Positions 28,372-38,002 of a DNA stretch of 64,000 nt are shown here, in pieces (the first letter of the stretch is position 1; every line of letters starts with the position of its first letter). Source of the DNA: Caulobacterales bacterium RIFCSPHIGHO2_01_FULL_70_19 (GTDB taxonomy: Bacteria > Pseudomonadota > Alphaproteobacteria > Caulobacterales > Caulobacteraceae). A program made the translations under genes and the position numbers. Under the pieces are notes generated by a model that had not been told where the DNA came from, did no database searches, and saw only the letters and a program-made list of their open reading frames with translations. The DNA lies in NCBI GenBank assembly GCA_001794825.1, contig MGLK01000042.1:1-64000 (forward strand), written 5' to 3'.

Positions 28372-30156
28372 TTGGCCGCCTACGAATTCGTCGATCACGC
28401 CTATGACGTCGTGGTGCTCGGGGCCGGCGGCTCCGGCCTGCGCGCCGCCCTCGGCGCCGCCCAGCAGGGGCTGAAGGTCGCCTGCGTCACCAAGGTCTTC
28501 CCGACCCGCTCGCACACCGTCGCGGCCCAGGGCGGCATCTCCGCCTCGCTCGGCAACATGGGCGAGGACTCCTGGCAGTGGCACATGTACGACACCGTCA
28601 AGGGGTCGGACTGGCTGGGCGACCAGGACGCCATCGAATACCTGGTCCGCAACGCCCCCAAGGCCGTCTACGAGCTCGAGCACTGGGGCGTGCCCTTCAG
28701 CCGCACCGAGGACGGCCGCATCTACCAGCGCGCCTTCGGGGGCATGACCCGCAACTTCGGCGAGGGCCCCGTGCAGCGCACCTGCGCCGCCGCCGACCGC
28801 ACCGGCCACGCCATCCTGCACACCCTGTACGGCCAGTCGGTCCGCCGCGAGGTCGAGTTCTTCGTCGAATATTTCGGCCTCGACCTGATCATGCAGGACG
28901 GGGTCTGCACCGGCCTGACGGCGCTGAAGCTGGACGACGGCACCCTGCACCGCTTCCGCGCCAAGCTGGTCATCCTGGCCACCGGCGGCTACGGCCGCGC
29001 CTACTTCTCGGCCACCTCGGCCCACACCTGCACCGGCGACGGCAACGCCATGGTGCTGCGCGCCGGCCTGCCGCTGCAGGACATGGAGTTCGTGCAGTTC
29101 CACCCGACCGGCATCTACGGCGCCGGCTGCCTGATCACCGAGGGCGCGCGCGGCGAGGGCGGCTACCTGACCAACTCGGAAGGCGAGCGCTTCATGGAGC
29201 GCTACGCCCCGACCGTGAAGGACCTCGCCCCGCGCGACATGGTCAGCCGCTCCATGACCATCGAGATCCGCGAGGGCCGCGGCGTCGGTCCGAACAAGGA
29301 CCACATCTTCCTGCACCTCGACCACCTCGACCCGGCCATCCTGCACGAGCGCCTGCCGGGCATCTCGGAGTCGGCCAAGATCTTCGCCGGGGTGGACGTC
29401 ACGAAGCAGCCGATCCCGGTGCTCCCGACCGTGCACTACAACATGGGCGGCATCCCCACGAACTATCACGGCGAGGTGCTGACCCTGCGCGACGGCAATC
29501 CCGACGCGGTCGTCCCCGGCCTGATGGCCGTCGGCGAAGCCGCCTGCGTCTCGGTGCACGGCGCCAACCGGCTGGGCTCCAACTCGCTGACCGATCTGGT
29601 CGTGTTCGGCCGCGCCGCCGGCCTGCGCACCGGCGAGATCGTCGACAAGGCCTCGGCCGTGCCGGACGTCCCCGCCTCGGCCACCGACGCCCACCTGGCC
29701 CGCCTCGACCGCTTCCGCCACGCCAACGGCTCGACCCCGACGGCGAAGCTGCGGGTCGAGATGCAGCGCGCCATGCAGTCCGACGCGGCCGTGTTCCGCA
29801 CCGGCCGGACGCTGGAGGAAGGCGTTCAGAAGCTGCGCGCCATCGACGCCGCGGGCGCCGACATCAGGACCACCGACCGCGGCCTGATCTGGAACACCGA
29901 CCTCGTCGAGACCCTCGAGTACGACAACCTGATCGCCCAGGCGATGGTCACCATCGAGGGGGCGCTGAACCGCACCGAGTCGCGCGGCGCCCACGCCCGC
30001 GAGGACTATCCGGATCGCGACGACGTCAACTGGATGAAGCACACCCTCGCCTGGAAGGTCCCGGGCGAGACGGTCCGCATCGATTACCGGCCGGTGCACA
30101 ACTACACGATGTCGAACGACATCTCGTACATCGAGCCCAAGGCGCGGGTGTACTGA
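28372..30156 (+). CDS. sdhA: Succinate dehydrogenase flavoprotein subunit
   Basis: A 594-residue catalytic subunit from a TTG start ([28 protein letters not shown]). The covalent FAD attachment motif SHTVAAQGG and the substrate site [15 protein letters not shown] are intact. It oxidises succinate to fumarate in the TCA cycle. It is followed after a single base by a GFA-family gene that separates it from sdhB. Confidence 0.97.
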   Translation: MAAYEFVDHAYDVVVLGAGGSGLRAALGAAQQGLKVACVTKVFPTRSHTVAAQGGISASLGNMGEDSWQWHMYDTVKGSDWLGDQDAIEYLVRNAPKAVYELEHWGVPFSRTEDGRIYQRAFGGMTRNFGEGPVQRTCAAADRTGHAILHTLYGQSVRREVEFFVEYFGLDLIMQDGVCTGLTALKLDDGTLHRFRAKLVILATGGYGRAYFSATSAHTCTGDGNAMVLRAGLPLQDMEFVQFHPTGIYGAGCLITEGARGEGGYLTNSEGERFMERYAPTVKDLAPRDMVSRSMTIEIREGRGVGPNKDHIFLHLDHLDPAILHERLPGISESAKIFAGVDVTKQPIPVLPTVHYNMGGIPTNYHGEVLTLRDGNPDAVVPGLMAVGEAACVSVHGANRLGSNSLTDLVVFGRAAGLRTGEIVDKASAVPDVPASATDAHLARLDRFRHANGSTPTAKLRVEMQRAMQSDAAVFRTGRTLEEGVQKLRAIDAAGADIRTTDRGLIWNTDLVETLEYDNLIAQAMVTIEGALNRTESRGAHAREDYPDRDDVNWMKHTLAWKVPGETVRIDYRPVHNYTMSNDISYIEPKARVY

Positions 30157-30157
30157 C

Positions 30158-30556
30158 GTGCTGACCGGCGGCTGCCACTGCGGGAGCGTGCGCTACGAGA
30201 CGGCCGACGAGCCGTTCGAGCGCGCCCTCTGCCATTGCGAGCTGTGCCGCCGGACCACCGGCGCGCCGGCCGTGGCCTGGTTCACCGTCCGCGAAAGCAC
30301 CCTGCGCCTGACCGGGGAGCCGACGACCTACGCCGCGTCGGACCATGCCGTGCGCACCTTCTGCGGCCGCTGCGGGACGCAGATCACCTTCAAGGACGCC
30401 GCCTACGGCGACCGCATCGACCTCACCACCGCCAGCCTCGACGATCCGGAGGCCGCGCCTCCGGTCGAGCAGATCTGGGTGCGCAGCCGTCTCCCGTGGA
30501 TGGCCGCCGCCCACGCCCTGCCCGACGACCTTGACCGCCGACCGACAGAAGCCTGA
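30158..30556 (+). CDS. GFA/CENP-V-family zinc protein inside the sdh operon
   Basis: A 132-residue protein of the GFA (glutathione-dependent formaldehyde-activating-like) family. The structural zinc cysteines are present: GGCHCGSVRYE, CHCELCRRTTGAP and FCGRCGTQI. The GTG start lies one base after the sdhA stop and the stop lies 3 bp before sdhB, so it is embedded in the operon. Family members bind zinc and some bind glutathione adducts; the link with complex II is unknown. Confidence 0.88.
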   Translation: MLTGGCHCGSVRYETADEPFERALCHCELCRRTTGAPAVAWFTVRESTLRLTGEPTTYAASDHAVRTFCGRCGTQITFKDAAYGDRIDLTTASLDDPEAAPPVEQIWVRSRLPWMAAAHALPDDLDRRPTEA

Positions 30557-30559
30557 TCC

Positions 30560-31357
30560 ATGGTCCAGCTCACCCTCCCCAAAGGCTCGAAGCCCACGAC
30601 CGGCAAGGTCTACAAGGCCCCGCCCGGCGCGAAGAACGTCAAGACCTACAAGGTCTACCGCTACGACCCCGAGGTCGACGCCGACCCGCGCTGGGACGTC
30701 TACGAGGTCTCCGCCGACGATCACGGGCCGATGCTGCTGGACGCCCTGATCCACATCAAGAACGAGATCGACCCGACCCTGACCTTCCGCCGCTCGTGCC
30801 GCGAGGGCATCTGCGGCTCCTGCTCGATGAACATCGACGGACGCAACAGCCTGGCCTGCACCAAGGGCTGGGAGGAGTGCTCGTCCTCGACCATCGCCAT
30901 CGCGCCGCTGCCGCACCAGCCGGTGGTCAAGGACCTGGTGACCGACCTGTCGCTGTTCTACGCCCAGTACGACTCGATCCAGCCCTACCTCCAGTCCGAC
31001 GAGCCGGACCCGGAGAAGGAGCGGCTGCAGACGCCGGAGGAGCGGGCGAAGCTGGACGGCCTCTATGAGTGCATCCTGTGCGCCTGCTGCTCGACCAGCT
31101 GCCCCAGCTACTGGTGGAACCAGACCGACTACCTCGGCCCGGCCGCCCTGCTGCAGTCGTACCGCTGGATCGCCGACAGCCGCGACGACGCCACGGACAA
31201 GCGCCTCGACGACCTCGAGGACCCGTTCAAGCTCTACCGCTGCCACACCATCATGAACTGCGCCCAGGTGTGTCCGAAGGGCCTGAACCCGGCCAAGGCC
31301 ATCGCCGAGACCAAGAAGCTGATGGTCTCGCCGTCGCGCAAGAAGACCCCGGCCTGA
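30560..31357 (+). CDS. sdhB: Succinate dehydrogenase iron-sulfur subunit
   Basis: A 265-residue electron-transfer subunit. It has the 2Fe-2S cysteines ([22 protein letters not shown]), then the 4Fe-4S and 3Fe-4S motifs ([16 protein letters not shown] and [16 protein letters not shown]). It passes electrons from SdhA to ubiquinone. It is separated from sdhA by the GFA gene and followed by a ferredoxin gene after 1 bp. Confidence 0.97.
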   Translation: MVQLTLPKGSKPTTGKVYKAPPGAKNVKTYKVYRYDPEVDADPRWDVYEVSADDHGPMLLDALIHIKNEIDPTLTFRRSCREGICGSCSMNIDGRNSLACTKGWEECSSSTIAIAPLPHQPVVKDLVTDLSLFYAQYDSIQPYLQSDEPDPEKERLQTPEERAKLDGLYECILCACCSTSCPSYWWNQTDYLGPAALLQSYRWIADSRDDATDKRLDDLEDPFKLYRCHTIMNCAQVCPKGLNPAKAIAETKKLMVSPSRKKTPA

Positions 31358-31358
31358 C

Positions 31359-31679
31359 GTGGCGAGGATCACCTACATCGAGCACGACGGGACCGAGCAC
31401 ACGGTCGAGGTGAAGAACGGCCTCTCCGTCATGGAAGGCGCGATCCGCAACAATGTGCCGGGCATCGACGCCGACTGCGGCGGCGCCTGCGCCTGCGCCA
31501 CCTGCCATGTCTACGTCGACGAGGCCTTCCAGGCCGAGACCGGCCGGGCCTCGGCGATGGAGGAGTCGATGCTCGACTTCGCCGAGAACGTCCAGCCGAA
31601 CAGCCGCCTGTCCTGCCAGATCCGCGTCTCGGACGACCTCGACGGCCTGATCGTCCGCCTGCCGGAAAGCCAGCACTGA
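31359..31679 (+). CDS. Adrenodoxin-type 2Fe-2S ferredoxin
   Basis: A 106-residue ferredoxin with ligands Cys40, Cys46, Cys49 and Cys86 ([27 protein letters not shown]). Length and spacing match alphaproteobacterial FdxB/FdxE-type proteins that reduce P450s or serve Fe-S assembly and haem synthesis. GTG start one base after the sdhB stop makes it part of the sdh transcript. Partner unknown. Confidence 0.9.
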   Translation: MARITYIEHDGTEHTVEVKNGLSVMEGAIRNNVPGIDADCGGACACATCHVYVDEAFQAETGRASAMEESMLDFAENVQPNSRLSCQIRVSDDLDGLIVRLPESQH

Positions 31680-32476
31680 GCCGCGCCCGGCCCGACCTGG
31701 TCGACCTCGTCGGCCGGCTCATCGCCGACGGACCGGAGGACCGACCGCCCCTGATCGGGATCGTCGGCGCGCAGGGGTCCGGCAAGACCACCCTCGCCCG
31801 GGCGGCGGCGACGCGCTTCGGCGCCGTTCAGATCTCCATCGACGACGTCTACCTCACCCGCGCCGAGCGGGAGGCGCTGGCGCGGGAGATCCATCCGCTG
31901 CTGCTCACCCGCGGACCGCCGGGGACGCACGACCTGGGCCTGCTTCAGGGCCTGATCGACCGGCTCTCCTCCGCCGGCCCCGACGACGAGACCCTCATCC
32001 CTGACTTCGACAAGCGCGGCGACGACCGTTGGCCGGTCGAGCGTTGGCGCGCCTTCCGTGGTCGACCTTCTGCAATCCTGATCGACGCCTGGTGCCTCGG
32101 CGCTGTCGCGGAAGACCGGTCGGCGCTGGCGACGCCGGTGAATGCGCTGGAGCGGGAGCAGGATTCCGACGGCCGCTGGCGGAGCTGGGTGAACGAGCAG
32201 GTCCGCGGCCCCTACGCCGACTTCGCCGGCCGCTTCGACGCCATCCTGTTCCTGGCGGCCCCCGGCTTCGACGTGGTGCTCGACTGGCGCTGCCAGCAGG
32301 AGGCCGACCTGCTCGGCGTCGCCCCGGACGATCTGCCGCAGGACGAGCGTCGCCGTCTCGCCGGCTTCATCCAGTATTTCGAGCGCATCACCCGCCGTAT
32401 GCTGGCCGGCGGAGTCCGGAGCAGCGTCACGGTTCGACTCGATCGCAACCGCCAGCCCGTGGCAGCGCCTGAATGA
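31676..32476 (+). CDS. P-loop kinase of the D-glycerate 3-kinase (GLYK/Tda10) family, CTG start
   Basis: The ORF track shows only the last 112 residues (GTG 32138). Reading the same frame upstream gives an open frame with [65 protein letters not shown] and [11 protein letters not shown], the ordered motifs of plant glycerate kinase and yeast Tda10. No ATG, GTG or TTG lies upstream in frame; CTG at 31676, overlapping the ferredoxin TGA, is the best start (266 residues). The pilZ gene overlaps its stop. Glycerate as substrate is inferred. Confidence 0.75.
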   Translation: MSRARPDLVDLVGRLIADGPEDRPPLIGIVGAQGSGKTTLARAAATRFGAVQISIDDVYLTRAEREALAREIHPLLLTRGPPGTHDLGLLQGLIDRLSSAGPDDETLIPDFDKRGDDRWPVERWRAFRGRPSAILIDAWCLGAVAEDRSALATPVNALEREQDSDGRWRSWVNEQVRGPYADFAGRFDAILFLAAPGFDVVLDWRCQQEADLLGVAPDDLPQDERRRLAGFIQYFERITRRMLAGGVRSSVTVRLDRNRQPVAAPE

Positions 32477-32799
32477 GCCCTCCCGTCGACCGCCGCTTCG
32501 AACCTCGCGCCGCCGTCAGCGGTCGCGGCGTCGTGGTGGCGCCCGGCCTGGAGCTGCCCTGTCTGATCGTCGACGCTTCCGCATCCGGCCTGCGCATCCG
32601 CCTCGACCGCAAGCTCGCCCTCCCGCCGGTCGTCCAGCTGATCGACGTCGCGCAAGGGGTGGTGATCGAGGCGGAGGTGGCGTGGAGCAAGGGTCACGAG
32701 GCCGGCTTCAGGCGCCGCGGCCAGGCCTCCCTGCGTGGCCTGGTCCCCTCCCGCCTTGCCGCCGCCCGCGCCGCCTATCTCCGCGCCGGCGGCCGATAG
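32473..32799 (+). CDS. PilZ domain protein
   Basis: A 108-residue single-domain protein. DRRFEPR supplies the arginines and DASASGLRIRL the D/NxSxxG motif that together bind cyclic di-GMP; a beta-barrel and C-terminal helix follow. The RR and R spacing is near consensus, so binding is plausible. ATG overlaps the kinase stop (ATGA), so it is translationally coupled to the sdh-linked operon. Confidence 0.85.
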   Translation: MSPPVDRRFEPRAAVSGRGVVVAPGLELPCLIVDASASGLRIRLDRKLALPPVVQLIDVAQGVVIEAEVAWSKGHEAGFRRRGQASLRGLVPSRLAAARAAYLRAGGR

Positions 32800-32802
32800 G
32801 GC

Positions 32803-33657
32803 TCATACGCCCTCGGGCATGGTCCCGGCGTTGATGGCGATGCGTCCGATCAGTCCCTTGACGATCAGATCCAGGGCCGAGCCCTCGCGATAGTCCGCGG
32901 CGGCGACGAAATTGACCCGGTCCTCGGAGATCAGGCTGTAGATCTTCTGCTGGTCGCGCTCGGAATTGCGCGGGTCGTAGACCGCGATCGAGAAACCGCC
33001 CTTGGTGTGCATCATCTTCATGGTCGGCACGTCGGTGTCGCCGTCGCCGAGGAAGATCATGCGTTCGAACGGCACCGGCCGGTCGTCGTCGGGCATGAAG
33101 CGGTTGATCTTGTCGTGCTCCCAGTGGTTCAGCACGCCCTTGTTGATGCGGAACAGGTACTGGGTCTTGGTGGTGTAGTTCACGCCCACCGCCGGCCAGA
33201 TCGCAACGCCTTCCTCGTCGTAGACGAACTTCGACGCGAACACGTGGCGGAAGGCGTGCCGGATCGGGCAGCCGTCGATCATCTCCTCCAGCCCGGCCGA
33301 GATGATGTAGTGCTCGATCTCCAGCCCGTACTTCGCGCCGAGCGCGTCGATGCGCTCGAACCAGCCGGGGCCGGTCAGGTCGGACTTCAGCCCGTCGAAC
33401 AGTTTCACGTCGTGGCCATGCTCGCGCAGCATGGCGCGGGTGATCGGCGAGCCGTTGGCCCGCGCATGGCTCAGCATCAGCTGCATGTACATCAGGATGC
33501 CGTCGCCGTCGGCGACCCGGGTCAGCCGTTCGGCCTCGTCCCAGAATGCGCCCTTCTCCATCCCGACCGACGGGATGAAGCTGACCTCCTGCATGTTGCC
33601 GCGGGCCAGGGTGCCGTCGAAGTCGTAGATCAGGGCGGTCTTGAGCAGCTTGGCCAT
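32803..33657 (-). CDS. HAD-superfamily phosphatase
   Basis: A 284-residue HAD protein with motif I YDFDGTLARGN, motif II around IISAGLEEMI, and motif IV FLGDGDTDVPTMKMM. The large cap insertion between motifs I and II (residues 25-120) and PSVGMEKGAFWDEAERL resemble the HAD group annotated as haloacid dehalogenase-like hydrolases with unknown phosphate substrates. It follows divL on the same strand with a 92-bp gap. Function beyond phosphatase chemistry is unknown. Confidence 0.8.
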   Translation of the reverse strand: MAKLLKTALIYDFDGTLARGNMQEVSFIPSVGMEKGAFWDEAERLTRVADGDGILMYMQLMLSHARANGSPITRAMLREHGHDVKLFDGLKSDLTGPGWFERIDALGAKYGLEIEHYIISAGLEEMIDGCPIRHAFRHVFASKFVYDEEGVAIWPAVGVNYTTKTQYLFRINKGVLNHWEHDKINRFMPDDDRPVPFERMIFLGDGDTDVPTMKMMHTKGGFSIAVYDPRNSERDQQKIYSLISEDRVNFVAAADYREGSALDLIVKGLIGRIAINAGTMPEGV

Positions 33658-33749
33658 GGGGAGCTTCCGGCGCCGGAAGGCGCGTGGCGGCGAAGGGCTG
33701 CTCGTTAGTGAGCCACGCGAGCGGAGTCAAAGGAGCCGGCGGCCGCCGG

Positions 33750-36101
33750 TCAGTCGGCGCCCGCCATTCGCCAGTCGTTGCCGAGCCCCAGTTCCGGCGG
33801 CGCCGCGGCGCTCTGGGCCTCCAGCGGCAGGTGCAGGATGAAGGCCGCGCCTTTTCCCGGCTCGCTCTCCACCTCGGCCCAGCCGCCGTGCAGCTCGACC
33901 AGCGCCTTGACCAGCGCAAGGCCGACGCCGGGGCCGCCGCGCTCGCGCCGGACGAAGCGATCGAAGACGTGAGCCTGCAGGTGGTAGGGAATGCCGCGCC
34001 CCGTATCCTCGACCCGGATCCGCACCTCGGCCGGGCCGCTCTCGGCCGTCAGCGTCACGGCGCCGCCGTCGCCGACCGCGCGCGCGGCGTTGTCGAGCAG
34101 CAGCTCCAGCGCCTGCTCCACCCTCTGGGCGTCGGCCCGGATCGGACGCAGACCAGAGGGGCAGTGCACATTGAGAACCGCGCCACGGCCCTCGATGCGC
34201 GCCCGCGCCCGGGCCGCGGCCTCGTCCATCAGGTCGCAGACGCGAACGTCGCCCAGGGCCAGCTCCATCTCGCCGGCGTCAATCTGGGCCATGTCCAGCA
34301 CGTCGTCGATGGAGTCCGCCAGCTGGCTCGCCGCCACCCGGATCGCGCCCGCATGCTGGCGGCTGCGCTCGGGCAGATCGGTCTGGGCCTCGAGCAGTTC
34401 CGAGTAGCCGACGATGGTGGTCAGCGGCGTGCGCAGTTCGTAGGAGACGCTGCCGACGAACTCGCGCTTCAGCGCCTGGCTCTCCTCCAGCGCCGCCGCC
34501 TTGGCCGCCAGCGCCTGCTCCAGCTCCCGGCGCGCGGTCACGTCGGAGAAGGCCACCAGGGTGGCCCCGTCCGGCAGCGGCCGGGTCTGCCACGCCGCCA
34601 CGCGGCCGTCGGCGGTGCGCCCCTCGCCGGAGATCGGCACCCGGCTCTCCGGATCCGGATCGGCGACCCGCGCCTTCAGGCCGAGCCACAGGCTGGGGTC
34701 CGGCATGGTCTGCTGGCAGAGGGCCGCGATCGCGTCGAAGTCGCCGGCGGCCCGCAACTGGTCGCCGGTGACGCCCCAGAAAGCCTCGAACGCCTCGTTG
34801 TGCAGCCGGATCCGGCCGTCCGAGCCGAACACCGCCACCGCGTCGTTGAGCTTGTCCAGGGTGGCCGTCTGCACCTGCAGCTGGGCGTTGAAGCGGCTGC
34901 GCAGCTTCAGTTCGTCGGTGATGTCAGAGAACAGCAGCAGGACTCCGCCGAGTGGGTGCGGCTGGCGCACCACCCGCAGGGTGCGGCCGTCGGGCAGGGA
35001 CCAGCTGTCGTCGGGCGCCGCCGCCGCCGCCCCGTAGAAGTCCAGCTCCTTGGCCTTCCAGCCGGCGTAGTCGACGACCTCCGGCAGCTGCCGGCGCTGG
35101 CGCAGCCGGTCCAGCAGTTCGGCGTGCGTCGGCCGCTCGTCCAGCCAGGCGGGGTCGAGGCCGAACAGCTGCTGGAAGGCGGTGTTGTGGAAGGCCAGCC
35201 GCTTCGACGGGCCGAAGATGGCCACCGCGTCGGCCAGGTGGTTCAGCGTCTCGTCGTGGGCCTCGACGTGGCGACGCAGGGTGTCGCGGGTCTCCTCGGC
35301 CTCGGTCATGTCGAGAGCGAAGGCCAGCACCGCGCCTGCCCCGCCGGGGGCCGGCTCGGCCACGATCCGCCAGGCCCGCCGCCGTCCGCCGCCCGTGGTC
35401 CAGCGGAAGCCCTCCTGCCGCTGGTGCAGCCGCCCCGCCTCGGCGACGATGGCGTCGGCGCCGCGGTCGAAGCTCAGCCCCCTCTCGCGCGCCGCCTCGA
35501 CGTTCTCGACCTTCATCTCGGCCAGCCAGGCCCGGTTGGCCCACGCCAGCCGCCCGGCCGCGTCGACCACCCAGGTCGGCGAGGGGTAGAAGTCGGCCAG
35601 CAGTCCCAGCCCGCTCTCGGCCGCGGTGCCGACCAGGCCGAGGCGCGACAGCCTGAGCCACGCCGCCCCGGCCGACGACCGTCCCTCGACGGCCCAGGCC
35701 CCGCCGGCGCCCTCCATGACCGCGTCGAACGGCTCGCCGCGCTCGATCAGCCCGTCCAGACGCGGCCCGGCCACGCCGCGGACGGCGTCCAGCACCACCA
35801 GCGCCGGATCGTCGGCGACATCCTCGGGGACGGCCAGTTCCTTCAGCAGGGCGTCCCAGGTCGCCGGCGCCCCGAGCCGGGCCGCCCCGCCGCCGGGAGT
35901 CAGGGCCAGCCGCACATCCTCGAACGCCGCCAGGGCCCCGTCGCGGTGGGCCAGATCGACCCGCGCGGCGGCCATCGCCGCCTCCAGCGCGGCGTTGCGT
36001 TCCGCCAGCCGCCCGCGCAGCCGCGCCGCCCAGGCGCTGAGCGCCAGAGCCAGCCCCGCGGCCCCCGCGGTCGCGACATAGGCGATGTCGGCTTCCGCCA
36101 T
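33750..36101 (-). CDS. divL: DivL-like cell-cycle sensor pseudokinase
   Basis: A 783-residue protein: one N-terminal membrane helix (about 5-28), several PAS-like domains (blocks such as LADFYPSPTWVVDAAGRLAWAN, AVFGSDGRIRLHNEAF), a DHp helix, and a HATPase domain (LLLDNAARAVG, VEDTGRGIP, GPGVGLALVKAL). The phosphoacceptor box reads EFVGSVSYELRTPLTTIVG, with Tyr554 where kinases have His. That, together with length (Caulobacter DivL 769, Tyr550), identifies DivL, which controls CckA and asymmetric division through DivK. Starts at ATG 36101. Confidence 0.9.
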   Translation of the reverse strand: MAEADIAYVATAGAAGLALALSAWAARLRGRLAERNAALEAAMAAARVDLAHRDGALAAFEDVRLALTPGGGAARLGAPATWDALLKELAVPEDVADDPALVVLDAVRGVAGPRLDGLIERGEPFDAVMEGAGGAWAVEGRSSAGAAWLRLSRLGLVGTAAESGLGLLADFYPSPTWVVDAAGRLAWANRAWLAEMKVENVEAARERGLSFDRGADAIVAEAGRLHQRQEGFRWTTGGGRRRAWRIVAEPAPGGAGAVLAFALDMTEAEETRDTLRRHVEAHDETLNHLADAVAIFGPSKRLAFHNTAFQQLFGLDPAWLDERPTHAELLDRLRQRRQLPEVVDYAGWKAKELDFYGAAAAAPDDSWSLPDGRTLRVVRQPHPLGGVLLLFSDITDELKLRSRFNAQLQVQTATLDKLNDAVAVFGSDGRIRLHNEAFEAFWGVTGDQLRAAGDFDAIAALCQQTMPDPSLWLGLKARVADPDPESRVPISGEGRTADGRVAAWQTRPLPDGATLVAFSDVTARRELEQALAAKAAALEESQALKREFVGSVSYELRTPLTTIVGYSELLEAQTDLPERSRQHAGAIRVAASQLADSIDDVLDMAQIDAGEMELALGDVRVCDLMDEAAARARARIEGRGAVLNVHCPSGLRPIRADAQRVEQALELLLDNAARAVGDGGAVTLTAESGPAEVRIRVEDTGRGIPYHLQAHVFDRFVRRERGGPGVGLALVKALVELHGGWAEVESEPGKGAAFILHLPLEAQSAAAPPELGLGNDWRMAGAD

Positions 36102-36145
36102 CTGGTCCCGTTCAGCTCCCGCGCCCTGATTCGGTAACCATACCT

Positions 36146-36254
36146 GATGAGGGATGAGGGACTAGGGATGAGGGATGAGAGATTGCAGACGCGGCGCCCG
36201 GCGGGGGCCGGAACCCTTCCCAACATCATCCCCCATCCCTAATCCCTCATCCCT
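36146..36254. repeat. Short element bounded by inverted heptamer arrays (no gene)
   Basis: The left arm (36150-36177) and the reverse complement of the right arm (36227-36254) are four AGGGATG-type heptamers each and match at 26 of 28 positions; 49 bp lie between them. The left arm has four GGG tracts spaced by 4 nt, a G-quadruplex pattern. It ends on the base before the ATG of the next gene. Same architecture as the element at 38454-38920 but different heptamer. Confidence 0.75.
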
Positions 36255-36662
36255 ATGCAGCAGTGGACCGACCAGACCGCCCCCTCGCTCGACGACTTCG
36301 CCCGCCTGGCGCGGGCGGCCTTCGACGACCTGCCCGATCCGTTCCGGACGCTGGCCGGCGACGTGGTCATCCGCGTCGACGACTTCGCCGACGAAGAGAC
36401 GCTCGCCTCGATGGGGATCGAGGACCCGTTCGAGCTGACCGGCCTGTACTTCGGCGTCGACATCGGCCGCCGCGACGAGATGGGCCCGGCGCCGGAGCCC
36501 GCCCGCATCTTCCTCTACCGCCGGCCCATCCTCGACGAATGGTGCGAGCGCGGCGACGTCGGCCTCGACGAGATCATCGCCCACGTGCTGATCCACGAGA
36601 TCGGCCACCACTTCGGCCTCGACGACGACCAGATCCACCACATCGAGGACAGCGCCGACTGA
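36255..36662 (+). CDS. Zinicin-like metallopeptidase
   Basis: A 135-residue protein of the metallopeptidase family typified by PF06262. The zinc site is [14 protein letters not shown] near the C-terminus, with a preceding helix [10 protein letters not shown]. The N-terminal half ([30 protein letters not shown]) is typical. Such minimal proteins have the zincin core but no known substrate. ATG directly abuts the heptamer element, leaving no clear Shine-Dalgarno of its own. Confidence 0.85.
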   Translation: MQQWTDQTAPSLDDFARLARAAFDDLPDPFRTLAGDVVIRVDDFADEETLASMGIEDPFELTGLYFGVDIGRRDEMGPAPEPARIFLYRRPILDEWCERGDVGLDEIIAHVLIHEIGHHFGLDDDQIHHIEDSAD

Positions 36663-36738
36663 CCGCCGGGCCGGCCGCCTTAAATCCAGCGCGTTCTGTG
36701 GTATAAGCCCCGCCTCCCGCCGCCGAAGGATCCCGCCC

Positions 36739-37896
36739 TTGAGCCTGACGCTCGACCTCTCGCGCACGCCCGCCGCCGCCGCCGCGGCGCCCGTCAACCT
36801 GTCCGGTCTGACGCGCGACGAGCTGCGCCAGGCTCTGGTCGACGGCGGGGTCTGTCCGCCCGAGAAGGCGAAGATGCGGGCCAGCCAGATCTGGAGCTGG
36901 ATCCATCACTACGGCGTCGTCGACTTCGCGGCGATGACCAATGTGGCCAAGGACATGCAGGCGAAGCTGGCCGAAGCCTTCACCCTCGCCCGTCCCGAGA
37001 TCGTCGAGCGCCAGGTGTCGAAGGACGGCACCCGCAAGTGGCTGATCCGCACCGCCCCGGGCATCGAGATCGAGACCGTCTACATCCCCGACGTCGGCCG
37101 CGCCGGGGCCCTGTGCGTGTCGTCCCAGGTCGGCTGCACCCTGAACTGCACCTTCTGCCACACCGGCACCCAGAAGCTGGTGCGCAACCTGACCGCGGCC
37201 GAGATCGTGGCCCAGGTCCAGGTGGCCCGCGACGACCTCGGCGAATGGCCGTCGCCCAAGGAGGACCGCCGCCTGTCGAACATCGTGTTCATGGGCATGG
37301 GCGAGCCGCTGTACAATCTCGACCACGTGGCGAACGCCATCGACATCATCTCCGACGGCGAGGGCATCGCCATCTCGCGCCGGCGCATCACCGTCTCGAC
37401 CTCGGGCGTGGTGCCGATGATCCCCGAGCTGGGCGAGCGCACCCAGACCATGCTGGCGATCAGCCTGCACGCGACCAACGACCCGCTGCGCGACCAGCTG
37501 GTGCCGCTGAACAGGAAGTACCCGCTCGAGCAGCTGATGGCCGCCATCCGCGCCTATCCGGGCCTCGGCAACGCGCGCCGCGTGACCTTCGAGTACGTGA
37601 TGCTCAAGGGCGTCAATGACAGCCCCGACGAGGCCCGCGCCCTGGTGAAGCTGATCTCGGGCATCCCCGCCAAGATCAACCTGATCCCGTTCAACCCGTG
37701 GCCCGGCACGGACTACCAGTGCTCGGACTGGAAGACGATCGAGGCCTTCGCCGCCATCCTCAACCGCGCCGGCTACGCCAGCCCGATCCGCACCCCCCGC
37801 GGCCGCGACATCCTCGCCGCCTGCGGCCAACTCAAGAGCGAGAGCGAGAAGGTGCGGGCCTCGGCGCTGCGCAAGGCGGAGCAGGCGGCGGCCTGA
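36739..37896 (+). CDS. rlmN: Dual-specificity 23S rRNA/tRNA methyltransferase RlmN
   Basis: A 385-residue radical-SAM enzyme that methylates C2 of A2503 in 23S rRNA and A37 in some tRNAs. The Fe-S cluster motif Cys133-x3-Cys137-x2-Cys140 is in [47 protein letters not shown], and [10 protein letters not shown] follow, and the methyl-carrying Cys is in [13 protein letters not shown] start after GAAGGATC. It is followed by a DUF350 gene. Confidence 0.96.
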   Translation: MSLTLDLSRTPAAAAAAPVNLSGLTRDELRQALVDGGVCPPEKAKMRASQIWSWIHHYGVVDFAAMTNVAKDMQAKLAEAFTLARPEIVERQVSKDGTRKWLIRTAPGIEIETVYIPDVGRAGALCVSSQVGCTLNCTFCHTGTQKLVRNLTAAEIVAQVQVARDDLGEWPSPKEDRRLSNIVFMGMGEPLYNLDHVANAIDIISDGEGIAISRRRITVSTSGVVPMIPELGERTQTMLAISLHATNDPLRDQLVPLNRKYPLEQLMAAIRAYPGLGNARRVTFEYVMLKGVNDSPDEARALVKLISGIPAKINLIPFNPWPGTDYQCSDWKTIEAFAAILNRAGYASPIRTPRGRDILAACGQLKSESEKVRASALRKAEQAAA

Positions 37897-38002
37897 GCCG
37901 TCACACAGGGACACCAATCTTGACCGGGTGTGGCGCCGCGACGCTTGCGGAATGCGGCGGAAAGCGGGCAATCCATTCATGATTGCACCTGCACGGACCC
38001 CC

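Noticed and set aside
32138-32476. Glycerate-kinase-like fragment as a pseudogene
   Set aside because: The frame is open without stop or shift through the P-loop up to CTG 31676, so it is an unusual start, not a broken gene.
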